From Trachythela sp. YZ-2020 (lineage: Eukaryota; Cnidaria; Anthozoa; Malacalcyonacea; Clavulariidae), in contig JADLSH010000162.1 of the NCBI GenBank assembly GCA_016169945.1, positions 744,001 to 808,000 on the forward strand: a stretch of DNA of 64,000 nt, given 5' to 3'. The first letter of the stretch is position 1, and each line of letters begins with the position of its first letter. The notes beneath the pieces were generated by a model. The model worked only from the letters and a program-made list of their open reading frames with translations. It was not told the DNA's origin and made no database searches. Of this stretch, positions 24,091 to 34,858 are shown piece by piece. Position numbers and translations under genes: made by a program.

Positions 24091-24968
24091 GTCCCTATAA
24101 CACAGTGTTTGGAAACGCATTGTTCGTGTTTGTGCATCTTCACGCTCAGTAAACACATTGTTCTCCTAGCATAATGAAGGAAGCAGCAAATAGAATCTTT
24201 GCAGCTGAATGTTAACATTTGTAAAACAAAGAAAACGTGCACTCTCAGTACACCCTCAACATTAACCCACGCACTTTGCTATTATATATAAACTTTCAAG
24301 TTTGCCGCGTTTCCAGACACTGTACAGGGTGTCCCAAAAAAAGTGACACTATAGAAATTATCTCATTGTTCTTAAACCCCTCTTAAACGCGCGTGATTAC
24401 ACACCTGGGAATTTAATGAAATTGTATTTACATTTAAGAATTTTTAAACGTTTTCGCTTCGTCCAAATATTTTAATGCCCGAGTCAAGCAAAACGATTAC
24501 ACTAATAAACGGTTTGCTTTTTATTTTACACGTAACAACAATTGATTAAATTAATTAATGTTTAAGCTATGGGCCGTGCCCTTCAACATGTCCCCCATTT
24601 CGTTCGAGACAAAGAATGGTTCGCCTGTGCATTCCGCGCATCACATTTCGAATCATTTCAGGCTGCTGCCGTAAAGCGTTGAATTCCTCGATTATTGCAC
24701 TGCGGTTACATTCGGTATTAGGGTAAATTGTGTTACAACAAATACTCGTTGCTCTGTAGTCAATTGAACCATTATTGTTACTCCAACTGATCGTATGAGT
24801 TACATGTAATTTGATTTTTATGGTAATAGGAGTTATTTAAATTCCAGAAGCAGAAGTTTATGCACTTGTGGGTTTAGCATAGACATAGTGCTCAAGCATT
24901 CAAATTATAACAATAGGATAATTTCTATAGTGTCACTTTTTTTTGGGACACCCTGTATTATAGGGACT
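24091..24968. repeat. Foldback element, copy 1, interrupted by a mariner-like element
   Basis: Left end GTCCCTATAACACAGTGTTT pairs with a right end that is continuous only when the element at 24325-24955 and one TA are removed. Interior (CTAGCATAATGAAGGA..., AAAACAAAGAAAACGTGCAC) matches copy 2. Confidence 0.8.
24323..24957 (-). mobile_element. Mariner/Tc1-like element, internally deleted (631 bp plus TA duplication)
   Basis: TIRs CAGGGTGTCCCAAAAAAAGT... / ...ACTTTTTTTTGGGACACCCTG with flanking TA on both sides. On the minus strand a start-like LTTEQRVFVV peptide and an end-like RRTILCLERNGGHVEGHGP remain, with the transposase middle missing. It is thus a deletion derivative of an autonomous element. 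Confidence 0.82.
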
Positions 24969-26095
24969 ATGGTTTCACAAATAGGTAACCATCACTTGGG
25001 CAAATGGTTGCAAATTTGAAGGACATCTAATTCCCAAAGGTAGAAAAATGTGATTTCGAACACACTTTTTTCATCGGATCGTATTGGGCCAATTTTGATC
25101 GCAGTGATAAAAATGGATATTTTTCAGTCCGTATTTTCCCGAAGTCAGGGCTAGATTGAATTTATACCAAAACCACAGAATAGGAAATGACCAGAAAGGC
25201 CACTCAGCAGTGCAACGTGACACCCTATTTTTATGCAGTTATCTGGCCAGAATAATGGCGGACCAGCCAGTTCAGTGTGTTTATTGGTCAGAAAATGCAA
25301 TTGACTGGCTAGCATAATGGTAATGAACATGCGTAATGCGACATGCGCAGCGTCAAAAACTTCAAAGGTTCGGCCTCAAGTGGCCCTTCTAGTCATTTCC
25401 TATTCTATGCCAAAACCGCGGATGTTCCTCTTGCCTGAAAAAGCGTGTCATGTTTTCGTGTCAAAACATTCAGGAATGCGACTATAATCGACACCTTGAG
25501 AATGGCGACGTCTGATTGGTCCACGAGAAATTATGCTGAGGTAAGCAAATAATAGTTTGACATTTTAGCAGTAATAGGCGTAGCAATGTTGTCGCATATA
25601 TAAAATATATGTTTGCATGCAATGTTGTGTGTAACTCTTGATTTATGAATATATTCTATTATACATTGTGAGTTAATCTAAACTCTGGTTTATAGAATTT
25701 AACTCAGCCTTATATTGATCGCTTTCTGATCATTTTTTTTCGTTTTTTATTAAAAGGGTAAAAATCCACAAAAGTTTAAAGCTATAGTTTACGAAAAGTT
25801 TAAAGCTATAGATTTTGAATAATTGAAAAAGTTATGGCTATTATAGGATTAAGAGCCGTTACATTTTGTCGATTTTTTCAAAAACGTACTAAGGCGCTCT
25901 GTGGAGCCGTAGCCCCTATAACACAGAGTCTGGAAACGCATCTAAAGCTTTTGTTCTACAGTATGTTTTTGTTCATGTTTGTGCACCTTCACGCTCAGTA
26001 AACACATTGTTCTCCTAGCATAATGAAGGAGCAGCAAATAAAATCCGTGCAGCTGAATATTAACATATGTAAAACAAAGAAAACGTGCACTCTCA

Positions 26096-26495
26096 AGCCT
26101 GGTTCACACGAGCGAGATAAGCACAAGCATAAGGAAAGACAAAAGGTAAAACAAAGGGATGCAGTCAAGTGTGCAACATAAACGTCGACATAAGCACAAG
26201 CATAAGGAAAGACAAAAGGTAAAACAAAGGGATGCAGTGAAGTGTGCAACATAAACGTCGACATAAGCACAAGCATAAGGAAAGACAAAAGGTAAAACAA
26301 AGGGATGCAGTCAAGTGTGCAACATAAACGTCGATATAAGCACAAGCATAAGCACAAGCCTGTAAGCATAAGCTAAGCCAGAACAAAAGAAATTTATAAA
26401 GAAAATTCTTTCCGCTTTTTATTTTTAAGCCCCAGAGGGAAAGTTTTCTCATTTGTATTTCTGCTTATGCTTATCTCACTCGTGTGAACCAGGCT
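26096..26495. mobile_element. 400-bp MITE with TCA target duplication and internal 73-bp tandem repeat
   Basis: TIRs AGCCTGGTTCACACGAGCGA / TCACTCGTGTGAACCAGGCT; TCA at 26093-26095 and 26496-26498. Three ~73-bp units (26118-26337; ATAAGCACAAGCATAAGGAA start) fill the middle. The empty site is visible in copy 1 near 24245. Confidence 0.87.
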
Positions 26496-26574
26496 TCAAT
26501 ACACCCTCAACATCAACACACGCACATGGCTATAAACTTTCAAGTTTGCCGCGTTTCCAGACACTGACGTATTA

Positions 26575-26821
26575 TACAGGGTGAGTCAGAAAAAACGGAC
26601 ACCTTTCAAATTCAAATTAGCCGCATAGCGGCTGTAATTTGACATAAGTTGCCTAAATATCTCCCTTTGGTGCAAGAAATTTGCATAGAACCTTTTATTA
26701 ATCACTCGTTTCACAATTTACTTGTTCACAACACAATAGTGGGAATTGACAAATTCCAGCTATACGTTCGCGGCTAATTTGAATATATGCAAAGTGTCCG
26801 TTTTTTCTGACTCACCCTGTA
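26575..26821. mobile_element. Mariner-like MITE (243 bp plus TA duplication)
   Basis: TIRs CAGGGTGAGTCAGAAAAAAC / GTTTTTTCTGACTCACCCTG (reverse-complement pairs) flanked by TA. Different family from 24325-24955. Confidence 0.87.
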
Positions 26822-26829
26822 GGGACTAC

Positions 26830-27440
26830 GATTTAATTAACACTAATTTAACCACAAAAGCCCTCGGCTGGAACTTCATTGAATTTAAATAAAAGAAAGC
26901 CTTTCTTGCATGGGAATTAAATATCTTCATTAAATCAAATATATTTCAAGACTGCTGAAAGCTTGTAGTTTTAAAACCTATTACCAAGGCAATGATTTCA
27001 ACATCTTCCATCAAAGGCTGTTTGCTATTGACCAATAATTGTTCCGTTGATTTGGGCTGCTATTTTGAGCAGCTAAAAATCTACAGACGATACAGAAATG
27101 TTTGTACAACGTAGTCCCAGCGTTCGAATCTCAAGTTTATTTCAAGAAATCAGTTTATATGGTGAGTAAGATTTAACAAAGTTTATCATTAATTGTATAG
27201 TTTCTCGTTTGATATTGACATATTTGTTTGTTCTGCTCTGTATTGATTGATTCCTAAATCGGACATTTTGAGATGGATGTGTTGCGTGTATAAATTATAC
27301 ATTACCTAGAACTCTATAATGAAAACAATTAGGTATTAGCAGTGCACCGATGATACTGAAATTTAACATTGGAACCCTAACCTTCGCCTCGCCCGCCTTA
27401 AGGGTATTCCGCCGCAGGCTAGTCTTAGTGTAGCCACGGA
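26830..27440. other. No gene recognised
   Basis: AT-rich DNA leading into unit A; GCCTCGCCCGCCTTAAGGG near 27386 resembles the GC-rich repeats at 39.1 kb. Confidence 0.5.
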
Positions 27441-27731
27441 TATTAAGACTAAAAACTTCAAGATTTCAAAAGTGAATCTATTAAATTTTGAAACTCTACA
27501 ATGGATTTTTGATTATATAAAACAATATTATATTATTGATTTTCTTATTTAAACACTTCAAAATCAGTTCAATATTTACATTATTTGGTTCGAAAAACTA
27601 ACTATAATTTTGATTACATATCACACAACTATCACAGTTTATTACACCAATTTCCTACACTTAAATTAGATTTTTATACTTAATTTAGTCGTTCATAATG
27701 TGATCATATGAGTTCAACATTTCTTCATTGT

Positions 27732-29018
27732 TCACACAACAACAGCAGTGTGACGATATCTTACTTGAGACATTTCTGGAAGTTCTTCCCATGTACACCT
27801 TTTAAAGTTGAAAGTTTCGACTGACTTCAGTGTTTCCCATCGCTCACCCTTCCCTCCCAGTACTACAATGTTGTTTCCAATAACAACTGCAGTACATCCC
27901 CACCTCTTACATCTCATTGGTGGTTCTGGCATTCTTGATAAGGTCTTCACAGTATAGGGAGGAACAAGCTGGACTTCATGAATACAGTCAGATGTGGCAT
28001 TTCCATCATAACCACCAGTAACTATCAACTGATCGTTATACAGCACACTGCTGTGATATTGGAGTGAAGCAGGTAGTCTAACAGGGCAGTTATTCCAGTG
28101 TGTTGAGAGATCAGGGCTTGGGTCAATATTCATTCTAATCATGCTATCGACATGGCCAGAACGAAAATACCAACCTCCTGCAATTATCACGTGATTGTTG
28201 TAGACAAACGAAGACGCTCCATCGCGCTGAATTTGCATGAATTGTAATGGCGACCATGTTCGTTGACGCCAGTTAAACATCTCTACAGAGTTAGTTCCCA
28301 CACCTCCAATAACAATTATATTTTCACTACTTGCTGTATTTTTTGCTTTTCCTGTGTTTTCTTCTATCTTGTCCTCCATCTTGACAAGAACTTCCTTCAT
28401 TTGATCAAAACCTTCAATCAAAGCTGCTTTCATTCCTCGCACTTCAGTGTTTACTACTTCAAGTTTTCTTTCCATATCTGCTTTTATATCTGCGGTATTT
28501 TTCTCCATATTCTTCTCCAAATTCGCCATTCTTTTCTCCATATCTGCCAACATTTTCTTCATTTCTCCGCACGAGTTGCACTTCAACTTTCGAAATGGAC
28601 AGAGTTCACTTTCATGGTGAATAAGATCACGCTTGTTTACAGTTGCACCACAGCCTTGGTTTGTACAAACGGCTGGTGTGAATCCACATGTATCCTCATG
28701 GCGGTCAAGATGTTGCAATTGTAGAATTTCTTGGCAACCTCTGTTGGTGTAAACGCAATGAATTTTTTATTCATTTAAACAATCTTTTACCATTCGTTGT
28801 GGTTCGGCCAAAGTCTCTACGGTGAGTTCGTCCGCACACGTAGGACATCTTTTGGAATTCTCAAGGTGTTTCGTAATACAAGCTCGACAAAAACAGTGCT
28901 GGTTTCTTGGACACAGGACCGGGTCTTTTAAGACATTGAGGCAAATCAAACAAAGGAAATTTCGATCCATTGTGTTCGCAAACCTTTCCTCGTCGTAACC
29001 TTGTATATATGACGCCAT
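27732..29018 (-). pseudogene. Broken RING-TRAF-kelch paralogue
   Basis: Compared with the intact gene at 41291-42883, this copy has two lesions. First, a nonsense change (TCA to TAA at 28767-28769) directly after ...MVKDCLNE cuts the protein after the RING, at 83 residues. Second, a deletion in the kelch part joins SRMPEP directly to PPMRCKRWG, removing about two blades; both edges carry PEP/PP-like sequence. The rest stays open: 28718-27732 would still encode 328 residues of TRAF fingers, coiled coil and partial propeller. A RING-only peptide or an internally initiated TRAF-kelch fragment is possible, but loss of function is the simpler reading. It keeps the same promoter-like sequence as the intact copy. 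Confidence 0.85.
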
Positions 29019-29095
29019 ATTTCACGCCATTCTTGTTTCGCAATAATTAGATCAAGTTCTGTGTCGATGTCAGTCGCTCTGTAGTATAAACCTCG

Positions 29096-29103
29096 CTATA
29101 TAG
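29096..29103 (-). promoter_or_regulatory. TATA-like box of the broken RING-TRAF-kelch copy
   Basis: CTATATAG lies ~80 bp upstream of the ATG in a flank conserved at all four kelch-family genes; the following ACTACAGAGCGACTGACATC is near-identical in each and may hold the transcription start. Confidence 0.5.
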
Positions 29104-29263
29104 ACTGAATATATACAGTGTTCGTTTTTGGAGAAAGTCTGTGTAAACATTTCCTTGTGCAGAAAAAATAATATCACTTCCGCATAGCGTCTTTTCCAGA
29201 CAGGAATGTGCTGGCATGGAATAGAATATTTAATGACGCTTATAACTGGTGGCATTGTGTAAA

Positions 29264-29460
29264 CAAGAAATATGGAAATTAGTTCCCAGAAAATGTATTT
29301 TATACCATTAAGAAAAATCAATCTTAATAATGTTTATAGACTGAGCATATTATTATGATTGATGTGGTTAAAGTCTGTATTACATTTTGCTTCAAATCGC
29401 TCACAAAATTATGCTTTTAGAGCAACAGACAATATCGCTTACGTAAAAGTATTTCAAGCG
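29264..29460. promoter_or_regulatory. Recurrent upstream module, copy 1 of 6
   Basis: Contains ATGGAAATTAGTTCCCAGAA, ATCTTAATAATGTTTATAGA, GAGCATATTATTATGAT and AAAGTCTGTATTACATTTTG in this order. Other copies: 33220-33330, 33635-33835, 36755-36920, 43165-43365, 47160-47300. Regulatory role is inferred only from position beside the cluster genes. Confidence 0.5.
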
Positions 29461-30525
29461 TCTTTCGCAGACTGTTATTGGTTTACACAAGATAGAATAT
29501 TTAATGTGCCGCGATGGGTGGTCATCACCTCATATTAATGCTGGCTTGCAATTGGCTACATTATGTTAAACAAGAATTTCCTATTTCAAAATATTGAAAT
29601 TAGTGCTGCGAGAATAATTTCATAATCAAGAATAGATAACTTTAAACAATATATTCAAAATGTGTCACGTTTTGTAGCTCAGAATACAGCTTTTATATCA
29701 TTACAGTTCAAACACAAAACTGGAGATTATAGCTAGATTATGATTTGAAACCTGCCGCACAACTAGCTATTCACAGACTTTCAAATTACAACTATCAGTG
29801 ACAGTGTAGATCGTGTATACTCTGGTATGTTGATTAGAATAGAACTATAAACACTGAATCTCTAACAATTGTTAAGTTAAAAATCAACTTTGTCTGATTT
29901 CATACTTATAGCATAAATTCTATAAAACCACGCCATGAAGAGCATCGCCTAAGAACAGCGATTCTTTTTCATCGAGTTCTACAATAATATTATACTTTAC
30001 TTTAGAACGTTTGTACTACTTGTTGCTTCAGATAATCAGTTCAACATTTATACATTATTTAAACATGAACCAAACAACTTACTCCCCAAAAGTTATTGTA
30101 AGATGAAGTACTGAATCGACCACTATAACCATGGTAACACGCAACACTGTATATTTCTTTGATTTTAATTTGTAAAAATATTTATATTTTGTACTTTTAA
30201 CTATAAAATTATCATTATCAATTGCCCAACTATATAAAGTGGGTATGCAAGGAAATGTTCTCGATAAAATTCCGATGCAAAGCCAAGTTTTATAAAATAA
30301 ACTAATCTTACAGTGTGATGACATGCAGTTGTAAACACTAGATCAGTGGTTGTATAAATACATACTGCAGATGCAGGTGAAACAAGTTTAAAGAAACGAA
30401 TGTTAATATCGTCATATGAGTCGTCAAGATCCTTAATATACCAACAAAAAATGCCCTAAAAATATTTCACAAATCTGCCGGCTTGTTTCCACATTTATGC
30501 ATGGTCTATAATAAGTGTTGTGTCA

Positions 30526-31347
30526 TTAAAACCAATTAAATGAATTTGCAGTGGCCTGTACAATGATATTAATATCACACCATTCACCAGGACCAGGTGT
30601 TGACATTTTTGCAAGATAGTTTAACCAAGAAGTACATGTATGCAGTCCCACACAAGCATTAACAAATTCAGTGTATTGTTCAGGGGTCGGTTGTATCAAC
30701 GCCGGATAGTACTATCCACCGGATAGCGAATCTTCCAACATTCCTAAAATTGTCCGTTGATTTGTATAATCTAGATTAAACCTTAGCATTTATAAGTTAA
30801 AGTTTCTTTTTATTAATTGTGGGGTCTACATTCGTAGTTTTATAGCTTTTGGAGCACTTTATAACAGTCGAAAAAATTCGCTATCCGGTGGATAGTGCTA
30901 TTCGGCCTTGATACAACCGTCCCCAGGATAACACCATACATGATGGACTGCAGCTATACGAATTTCCATGTGATGATCTCGCCTATCAAATAACTGATGG
31001 GAAACTGATCGAAAAAAACAGTCACCTTGCCCACCCACATCGTGTGGTTGCAACCCTTTTCTCGGCAATCGCTCAATCAAACAGGCCAATATATCTCGGC
31101 TACACTCACTTTGCATGCCTCCTTTTAGATTTATATCAAAATTAAAACATTTCAATATATTAAAAACGGGTGTAAGACAGGTGGTGTTCGTGCTGCTGAA
31201 GATATATAGTGTTTGTTTTTGGAGACCTATAAGGTCATGTTGTTTGTTTAAATCTAGTTTTATTATTTCATTTTTAAATTCACAAAAGTCCACAGTGGGA
31301 CAAACCACGACTGGTATATTTACAATAGTATTAGCCACGTTTGGCAA
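30526..31347 (-). pseudogene. OTU-domain cysteine protease fragment split by a MITE (copy A)
   Basis: The upstream part (31347 to about 30924) reads ...LQPHDVGGQGDCFFRSVSHQ, which fits the OTU motif around the catalytic Asp and Cys (D-x-GD/NC-[LF]), then HHMEIRIAAVHHVWCYP. A 240-bp TIR element (30684-30923) with a CAG target duplication interrupts it. Removing the element plus one CAG restores the same frame, which continues with EQYTEFVNACVG, TSWLNYLAKM, GEWCDINIIVQATAN and then stops at 30526. That is the expected OTU order, but the catalytic His region is missing. No ATG opens the 5' end (31347 is a TTG), so it is partial on both sides. OTU domains remove ubiquitin and also travel in animal transposons; which applies here is open. 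Confidence 0.75.
30684..30923. mobile_element. Harbinger-like MITE, 240 bp, inside OTU copy A
   Basis: Terminal inverted repeats GGGTCGGTTGTATCAACGCC / matching reverse with GGGACGGTTGTATCAAGGCC; 3-bp target duplication CAG at 30681-30683 and 30924-30926. The subterminal CGGATAGT/ACTATCC blocks are also inverted. No coding capacity. Confidence 0.88.
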
Positions 31348-31938
31348 CTTTAAAAATTACTACGTTTGGCAATTTATAAACGAAAATTCAAACGGTTAAT
31401 TTATAATATCAAGATGAATATCAATGACACAGAGTCAATTATCAATCGCTCAAATATTCAAATCACAAGTACATACCTCGTGGAGCCCTCACGCGACTTT
31501 ACTTTAGGCTTTTGAAATGTTTGTTTGTTGTAGGAATAATAAAAGAATAAAGTAATAGAATTAGTCTTAAATACTACTTTTCACATTTGCTTAAGACAAA
31601 ACCGTCTTTAAAAGATGAAAACGCTGAAAAATAATCGAAATACTCACCTGGAAATTTACATAAACCATACATAAACTCTCGATCGAAGATGAGAAGATTG
31701 CTTTTCGCCCATATATGGTAAAACGAACCCGCAATGGGTATAAAAAAATTTTCCAGCGGAAAAATTTGGTGACTGGTGAAAAATCGACAAACGATCAATT
31801 GGGTTATATATAATAAAATATTTAACTATTACTACAGTTTTCTATGGTATCAATTTTAAACTCTACTTTAAATCGTTCATAATATGATTAAAATCGTGTT
31901 ATTATTTTAAAGAAATGAGTTCGACATTCTTACATTGT

Positions 31939-32868
31939 TCATACAACAACAGCAGTGGGAAGACATCTTGCTTCAGACATGTCTGGAAGTTCTTCCCAAG
32001 TATACTTTTCAAAGTTGAAAGCTTCAACTGACTTTAAGTCACGTTCTTGCTCATCCAACCCTCCCAGTACTACAATGTTGTCTCCAATAACAACTGCAGT
32101 ACATCCCCACCTCTTACATTTTATTGGTGGTAGCATGTGACTTTGTTCTGTCTTGATATTGTACATGATAACTGTATCTAATGAGTTACCATGTTTGTCA
32201 ATGCCACCTATAACAACGATGTTGTCTCCCCGTCTCACAGTTGCCATATCACACACTTCATACGGCAGTGGTGACAACTGTTTCAGCTCATTCTTCTTTA
32301 TATCATACAGTACGACACTGCTGAGGTTGTCTTCGCAACTGCCAGTTGTACTTCCACCAACGATCAACAAATTATCATCAAATATTTCCATGCTGTGAAA
32401 CTGTCTTCGTTCTGGCATTCTTGATAAGGTCTTCACAGTATAGGGAGGAACAAGCTGGACTTCATGAATACAGTCAGACGCAGCATTTTCATTTTTACCA
32501 CCAGTAACTATCAACTGATCATTATACAGCACACTGCTGTGGTATCTCAACTTAGCAGGTAGTTTAACAGGACAGTCACTCCAGTATGTTGAGAGATCAG
32601 GGTTTGGATCAATATTCATTCTGATCATATCATCGACATTGTCACTAACACTGTAACCCCCAGCTATAGTCATGTGATTGTTGTAAACAAACGAAGTCGC
32701 TCCATAACGGTCCTCTGGCATGGATTGTAATGGCGACCATGTTCTTTGACGCCAGTTAAACATCTCTACAGAGTCAATTATTGCACCTCCAGCAACAATT
32801 ATATTTTCCTTGTCACCACTTGCTGTATTTCTTACTTTGTTTGTGTTTTCTTCTTTCATGTCCTCCAT
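31939..32868 (-). CDS. Kelch-only derivative of the RING-TRAF-kelch gene (copy A)
   Basis: 309 residues. It begins at MEDMKEENTNKVRN, which corresponds to the end of the coiled coil in the full-length protein, then a complete set of ~6 kelch blades (NIIVAGG, MTIAGGY, LIVTGG, LLIVGG, IVVIGG, IVVLGG). RING and TRAF regions are absent. A ~55-bp unrelated stretch (about 32871-32925) joins the coding start to the same 5' flank found upstream of the full-length genes, including the TATA-like box at 32967. The promoter therefore appears retained while the ligase half was lost. The reading frame is undamaged and its duplicate at 45862-46806 is also open, which argues for function. A possible role is a decoy or dominant-negative substrate-binding propeller (inference). 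It lies head to head with the LRAT gene at 34010. Confidence 0.82.
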   Translation of the reverse strand: MEDMKEENTNKVRNTASGDKENIIVAGGAIIDSVEMFNWRQRTWSPLQSMPEDRYGATSFVYNNHMTIAGGYSVSDNVDDMIRMNIDPNPDLSTYWSDCPVKLPAKLRYHSSVLYNDQLIVTGGKNENAASDCIHEVQLVPPYTVKTLSRMPERRQFHSMEIFDDNLLIVGGSTTGSCEDNLSSVVLYDIKKNELKQLSPLPYEVCDMATVRRGDNIVVIGGIDKHGNSLDTVIMYNIKTEQSHMLPPIKCKRWGCTAVVIGDNIVVLGGLDEQERDLKSVEAFNFEKYTWEELPDMSEARCLPTAVVV

Positions 32869-32966
32869 CTTCGTACAATTTCTGTATTAAGATGACCTTG
32901 TCTATAATATCGTAATAATAAAGCAAGTTCTGTGTTGATGTCAGTCGCTCTGTAGTATAAACCTCG

Positions 32967-32974
32967 CTATATAG
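32967..32974 (-). promoter_or_regulatory. TATA-like box of kelch-only copy A
   Basis: CTATATAG ~100 bp upstream of the kelch-only ATG, in the same conserved 5' flank as the full-length genes. Confidence 0.5.
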
Positions 32975-33634
32975 ACAGAATATAGATACAGTGTTCGTTC
33001 TTGGAGAAAGTCTTGTTAGTATTTGCTTGAAATCTTTAACAAAATGATCTGTCTAGAGCAGCAGACAAATATGGCTTCCGCATAAAGTGTTTAAAGCGTC
33101 TTTTCCAGACAGGAATTTGCTGGCATGAAATAGAATATTTCATGTATTGTGACAAAAGATCTTAACCTCGTATTAATACTGGCGCTTGTAATTGGTTACA
33201 TTGTGTAAACAAGAATTTCTCACTTCAAAATATGGAAATTAGTTCGCTGAAAATGATATTGTATACCAAGAAAAATCAAACTTAATAATGTTTATAGACT
33301 GAGCATATTATTATGATCGATGTGGGTAACGGCAACGACAAGAGAAACGACCGAAGTAAATGTATTCCAAACGAAAAATAGAACAAAATTCCACTCACTC
33401 CACCGTGCGAGTTGTCACGTGTCAAAAAATGCCTCGAAAATTTATTTATTTGCTCGTATAAATGGTAATAAGAATTAATGTTAAAAAATGCAGTCCTGAG
33501 CGCTAGTCCAAGCTCGAGTCCTGAGCTCGAATCCTTGGCTCGGTATTTAGGTACCCTCCGCGATGGGTGGTCATCACCTCATGTTAATACTGGTTTGCAA
33601 TTGGTACATTATGTAAACAAGAATTTCTTACTTC

Positions 33635-33835
33635 AAAATATGGAAAATCTTCAAAGTATCAAAATTTTTGATACCAGGAAAACTCAATCTTAATGTTTAT
33701 TAAAATTGAGCATATTATTATGATCGATGTTGGTAAAGTCTGTATTACAATTTGCTTCAAATCGTTCACAAAATTATGTGTTTAGAGTGACAGACAAATA
33801 TCGCTTTCCTAAAAGTATTTCACGGCTAGTATATA
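33635..33835. promoter_or_regulatory. Recurrent upstream module, copy 3, before the plus-strand LRAT gene
   Basis: Same ordered blocks as 29264-29460, here ~175 bp upstream of the LRAT ATG. With 33220-33330 it makes two copies in the shared intergenic space of the head-to-head kelch-only and LRAT genes. Confidence 0.5.
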
Positions 33836-34009
33836 TTACACAAGTGACAAGTACTGCGTTGACGGCTATTTACACCGTAGGGAGTAGGTACCCGCCCACT
33901 CTTAGAAGGGAATTTCCCAGAAGAATTTTGAGCTGCGACACACCAGACACAAAGCAACCATTGTTGTGAATACAGCAAAGTGAAACTTGTACGCTAAAAT
34001 TTTAGAGAA

Positions 34010-34600
34010 ATGAGTTATAATTATACTTTAGAGGAGATTAACGAAATCAGAAATTTACCTCCAGGAACCCAAATTGCATATAAAGGTTTATATAAAGATT
34101 TAAATCCAACATTGGCGTTCTTTTATCCTCTGTTCAGTTCTGAGGAGTATTACTATCATCATGGCGTGTTTCTAGGCAATTGTGAAGTTGCTCACTTCTC
34201 TGGAGAAACCAAAACTGATGCAAAACCTCGCAGATGTGATATATTTAAGTTCGCGAAGGGTGGAGTGGATGGAAAACTATATCGGGTTGAATACGACGAC
34301 ACAGTCGAGATGCTGCCTGTCGGAGAAACGTTGAAGAAAGCGGAAGAAGTGTTAGCAGAACCTTCGAAATGGCCGGGATATCAGATCATTAAAAACAACT
34401 GTGAATCATTTGCTTCATGGCTTAAGACGGGGATAAGATGGTCTGCTCAAGCAACAAAAGCGGTGATCAGAGTACTTCCACTTGTTGCCACTGTGTCTGT
34501 GGGGTCATCAGTTGGCAGTTTGGTAGCGGGACCTCTTGGCGGTGTTGTTGTCGCCAGCCACGTTATATTTTGCAGCCAAGGAAAGAGAAAACTAAATTGA
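34010..34600 (+). CDS. LRAT-domain protein with hydrophobic C-terminus
   Basis: 196 residues, single exon. The LRAT/NlpC-P60-like thiol acyltransferase signature is complete: His50/His51 in YYYHHGVFLG, His62 in CEVAHFSG, and Cys131 in KNNCESFASW, the expected His-His-Cys set. The family transfers acyl groups from phospholipids or acts as phospholipase A (LRAT, PLAAT/HRAS-like). After the domain comes a hydrophobic Val/Gly/Ser-rich segment (about 152-188) that could anchor it to membranes, then basic KRKLN. AATAAA at 34853-34858 is a candidate poly(A) signal. It is divergent from the kelch-only gene at 31939. A paralogue at 37825-38361 has a different tail. Substrate unknown. Confidence 0.88.
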   Translation: MSYNYTLEEINEIRNLPPGTQIAYKGLYKDLNPTLAFFYPLFSSEEYYYHHGVFLGNCEVAHFSGETKTDAKPRRCDIFKFAKGGVDGKLYRVEYDDTVEMLPVGETLKKAEEVLAEPSKWPGYQIIKNNCESFASWLKTGIRWSAQATKAVIRVLPLVATVSVGSSVGSLVAGPLGGVVVASHVIFCSQGKRKLN

Positions 34601-34852
34601 GCGGGAAAGAAAAAACTAAATAGCTCATGACGTCTAATGACGAACAATAAGCCAGTTCGGAGTTTCGGGAACAATGTTATTATGTCAGTGTTAACGTTAT
34701 CATAAAACTATTGATCGAACAATTTACCCAAGTCTGAACATTTACTCATAATATAACTTAGTTAATAGAAAGACTTTCATTATTTTAGACTTTGTGATTT
34801 TTGAACAATTCCTTTGTATCACCTTTTTGTTGCAATTTTTGCGCGAAAATAT

Positions 34853-34858
34853 AATAAA
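34853..34858 (+). terminator. Candidate poly(A) signal of the plus-strand LRAT gene
   Basis: AATAAA 253 bp after the LRAT stop codon. Confidence 0.4.

Larger units (their letters stand above)
25911..26829. repeat. Foldback element, copy 2, interrupted twice
   Basis: Same family as 24091-24968 (left end CCCCTATAACACAGAGTCTG). It holds a TCA-flanked MITE at 26096-26495 and a TA-flanked MITE at 26577-26819 near the right end. Confidence 0.8.
27440..33650. repeat. Segmental duplication unit A
   Basis: Collinear with 40420-47570: 3' flank, RING-TRAF-kelch gene, ~1.5 kb intergenic, OTU fragment with MITE, kelch-only gene and 5' flank all recur in order and orientation, offset 13.56-13.94 kb. Unit A carries the kelch deletion and nonsense change. 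Confidence 0.9.

Noticed and set aside
25995..26452. Overlapping minus-strand frames of 95-124 residues with repeated VAHLTASLCFTF
   Set aside because: They are translations of the 73-bp tandem repeat inside the TCA-flanked MITE.
30140..30415. ~75-codon open stretch without ATG on the minus strand (INIRFFKLVSPASAVCIY...), also in unit B
   Set aside because: Could be an exon downstream of the OTU fragment, but both copies are too similar to test conservation and no splice model joins it.
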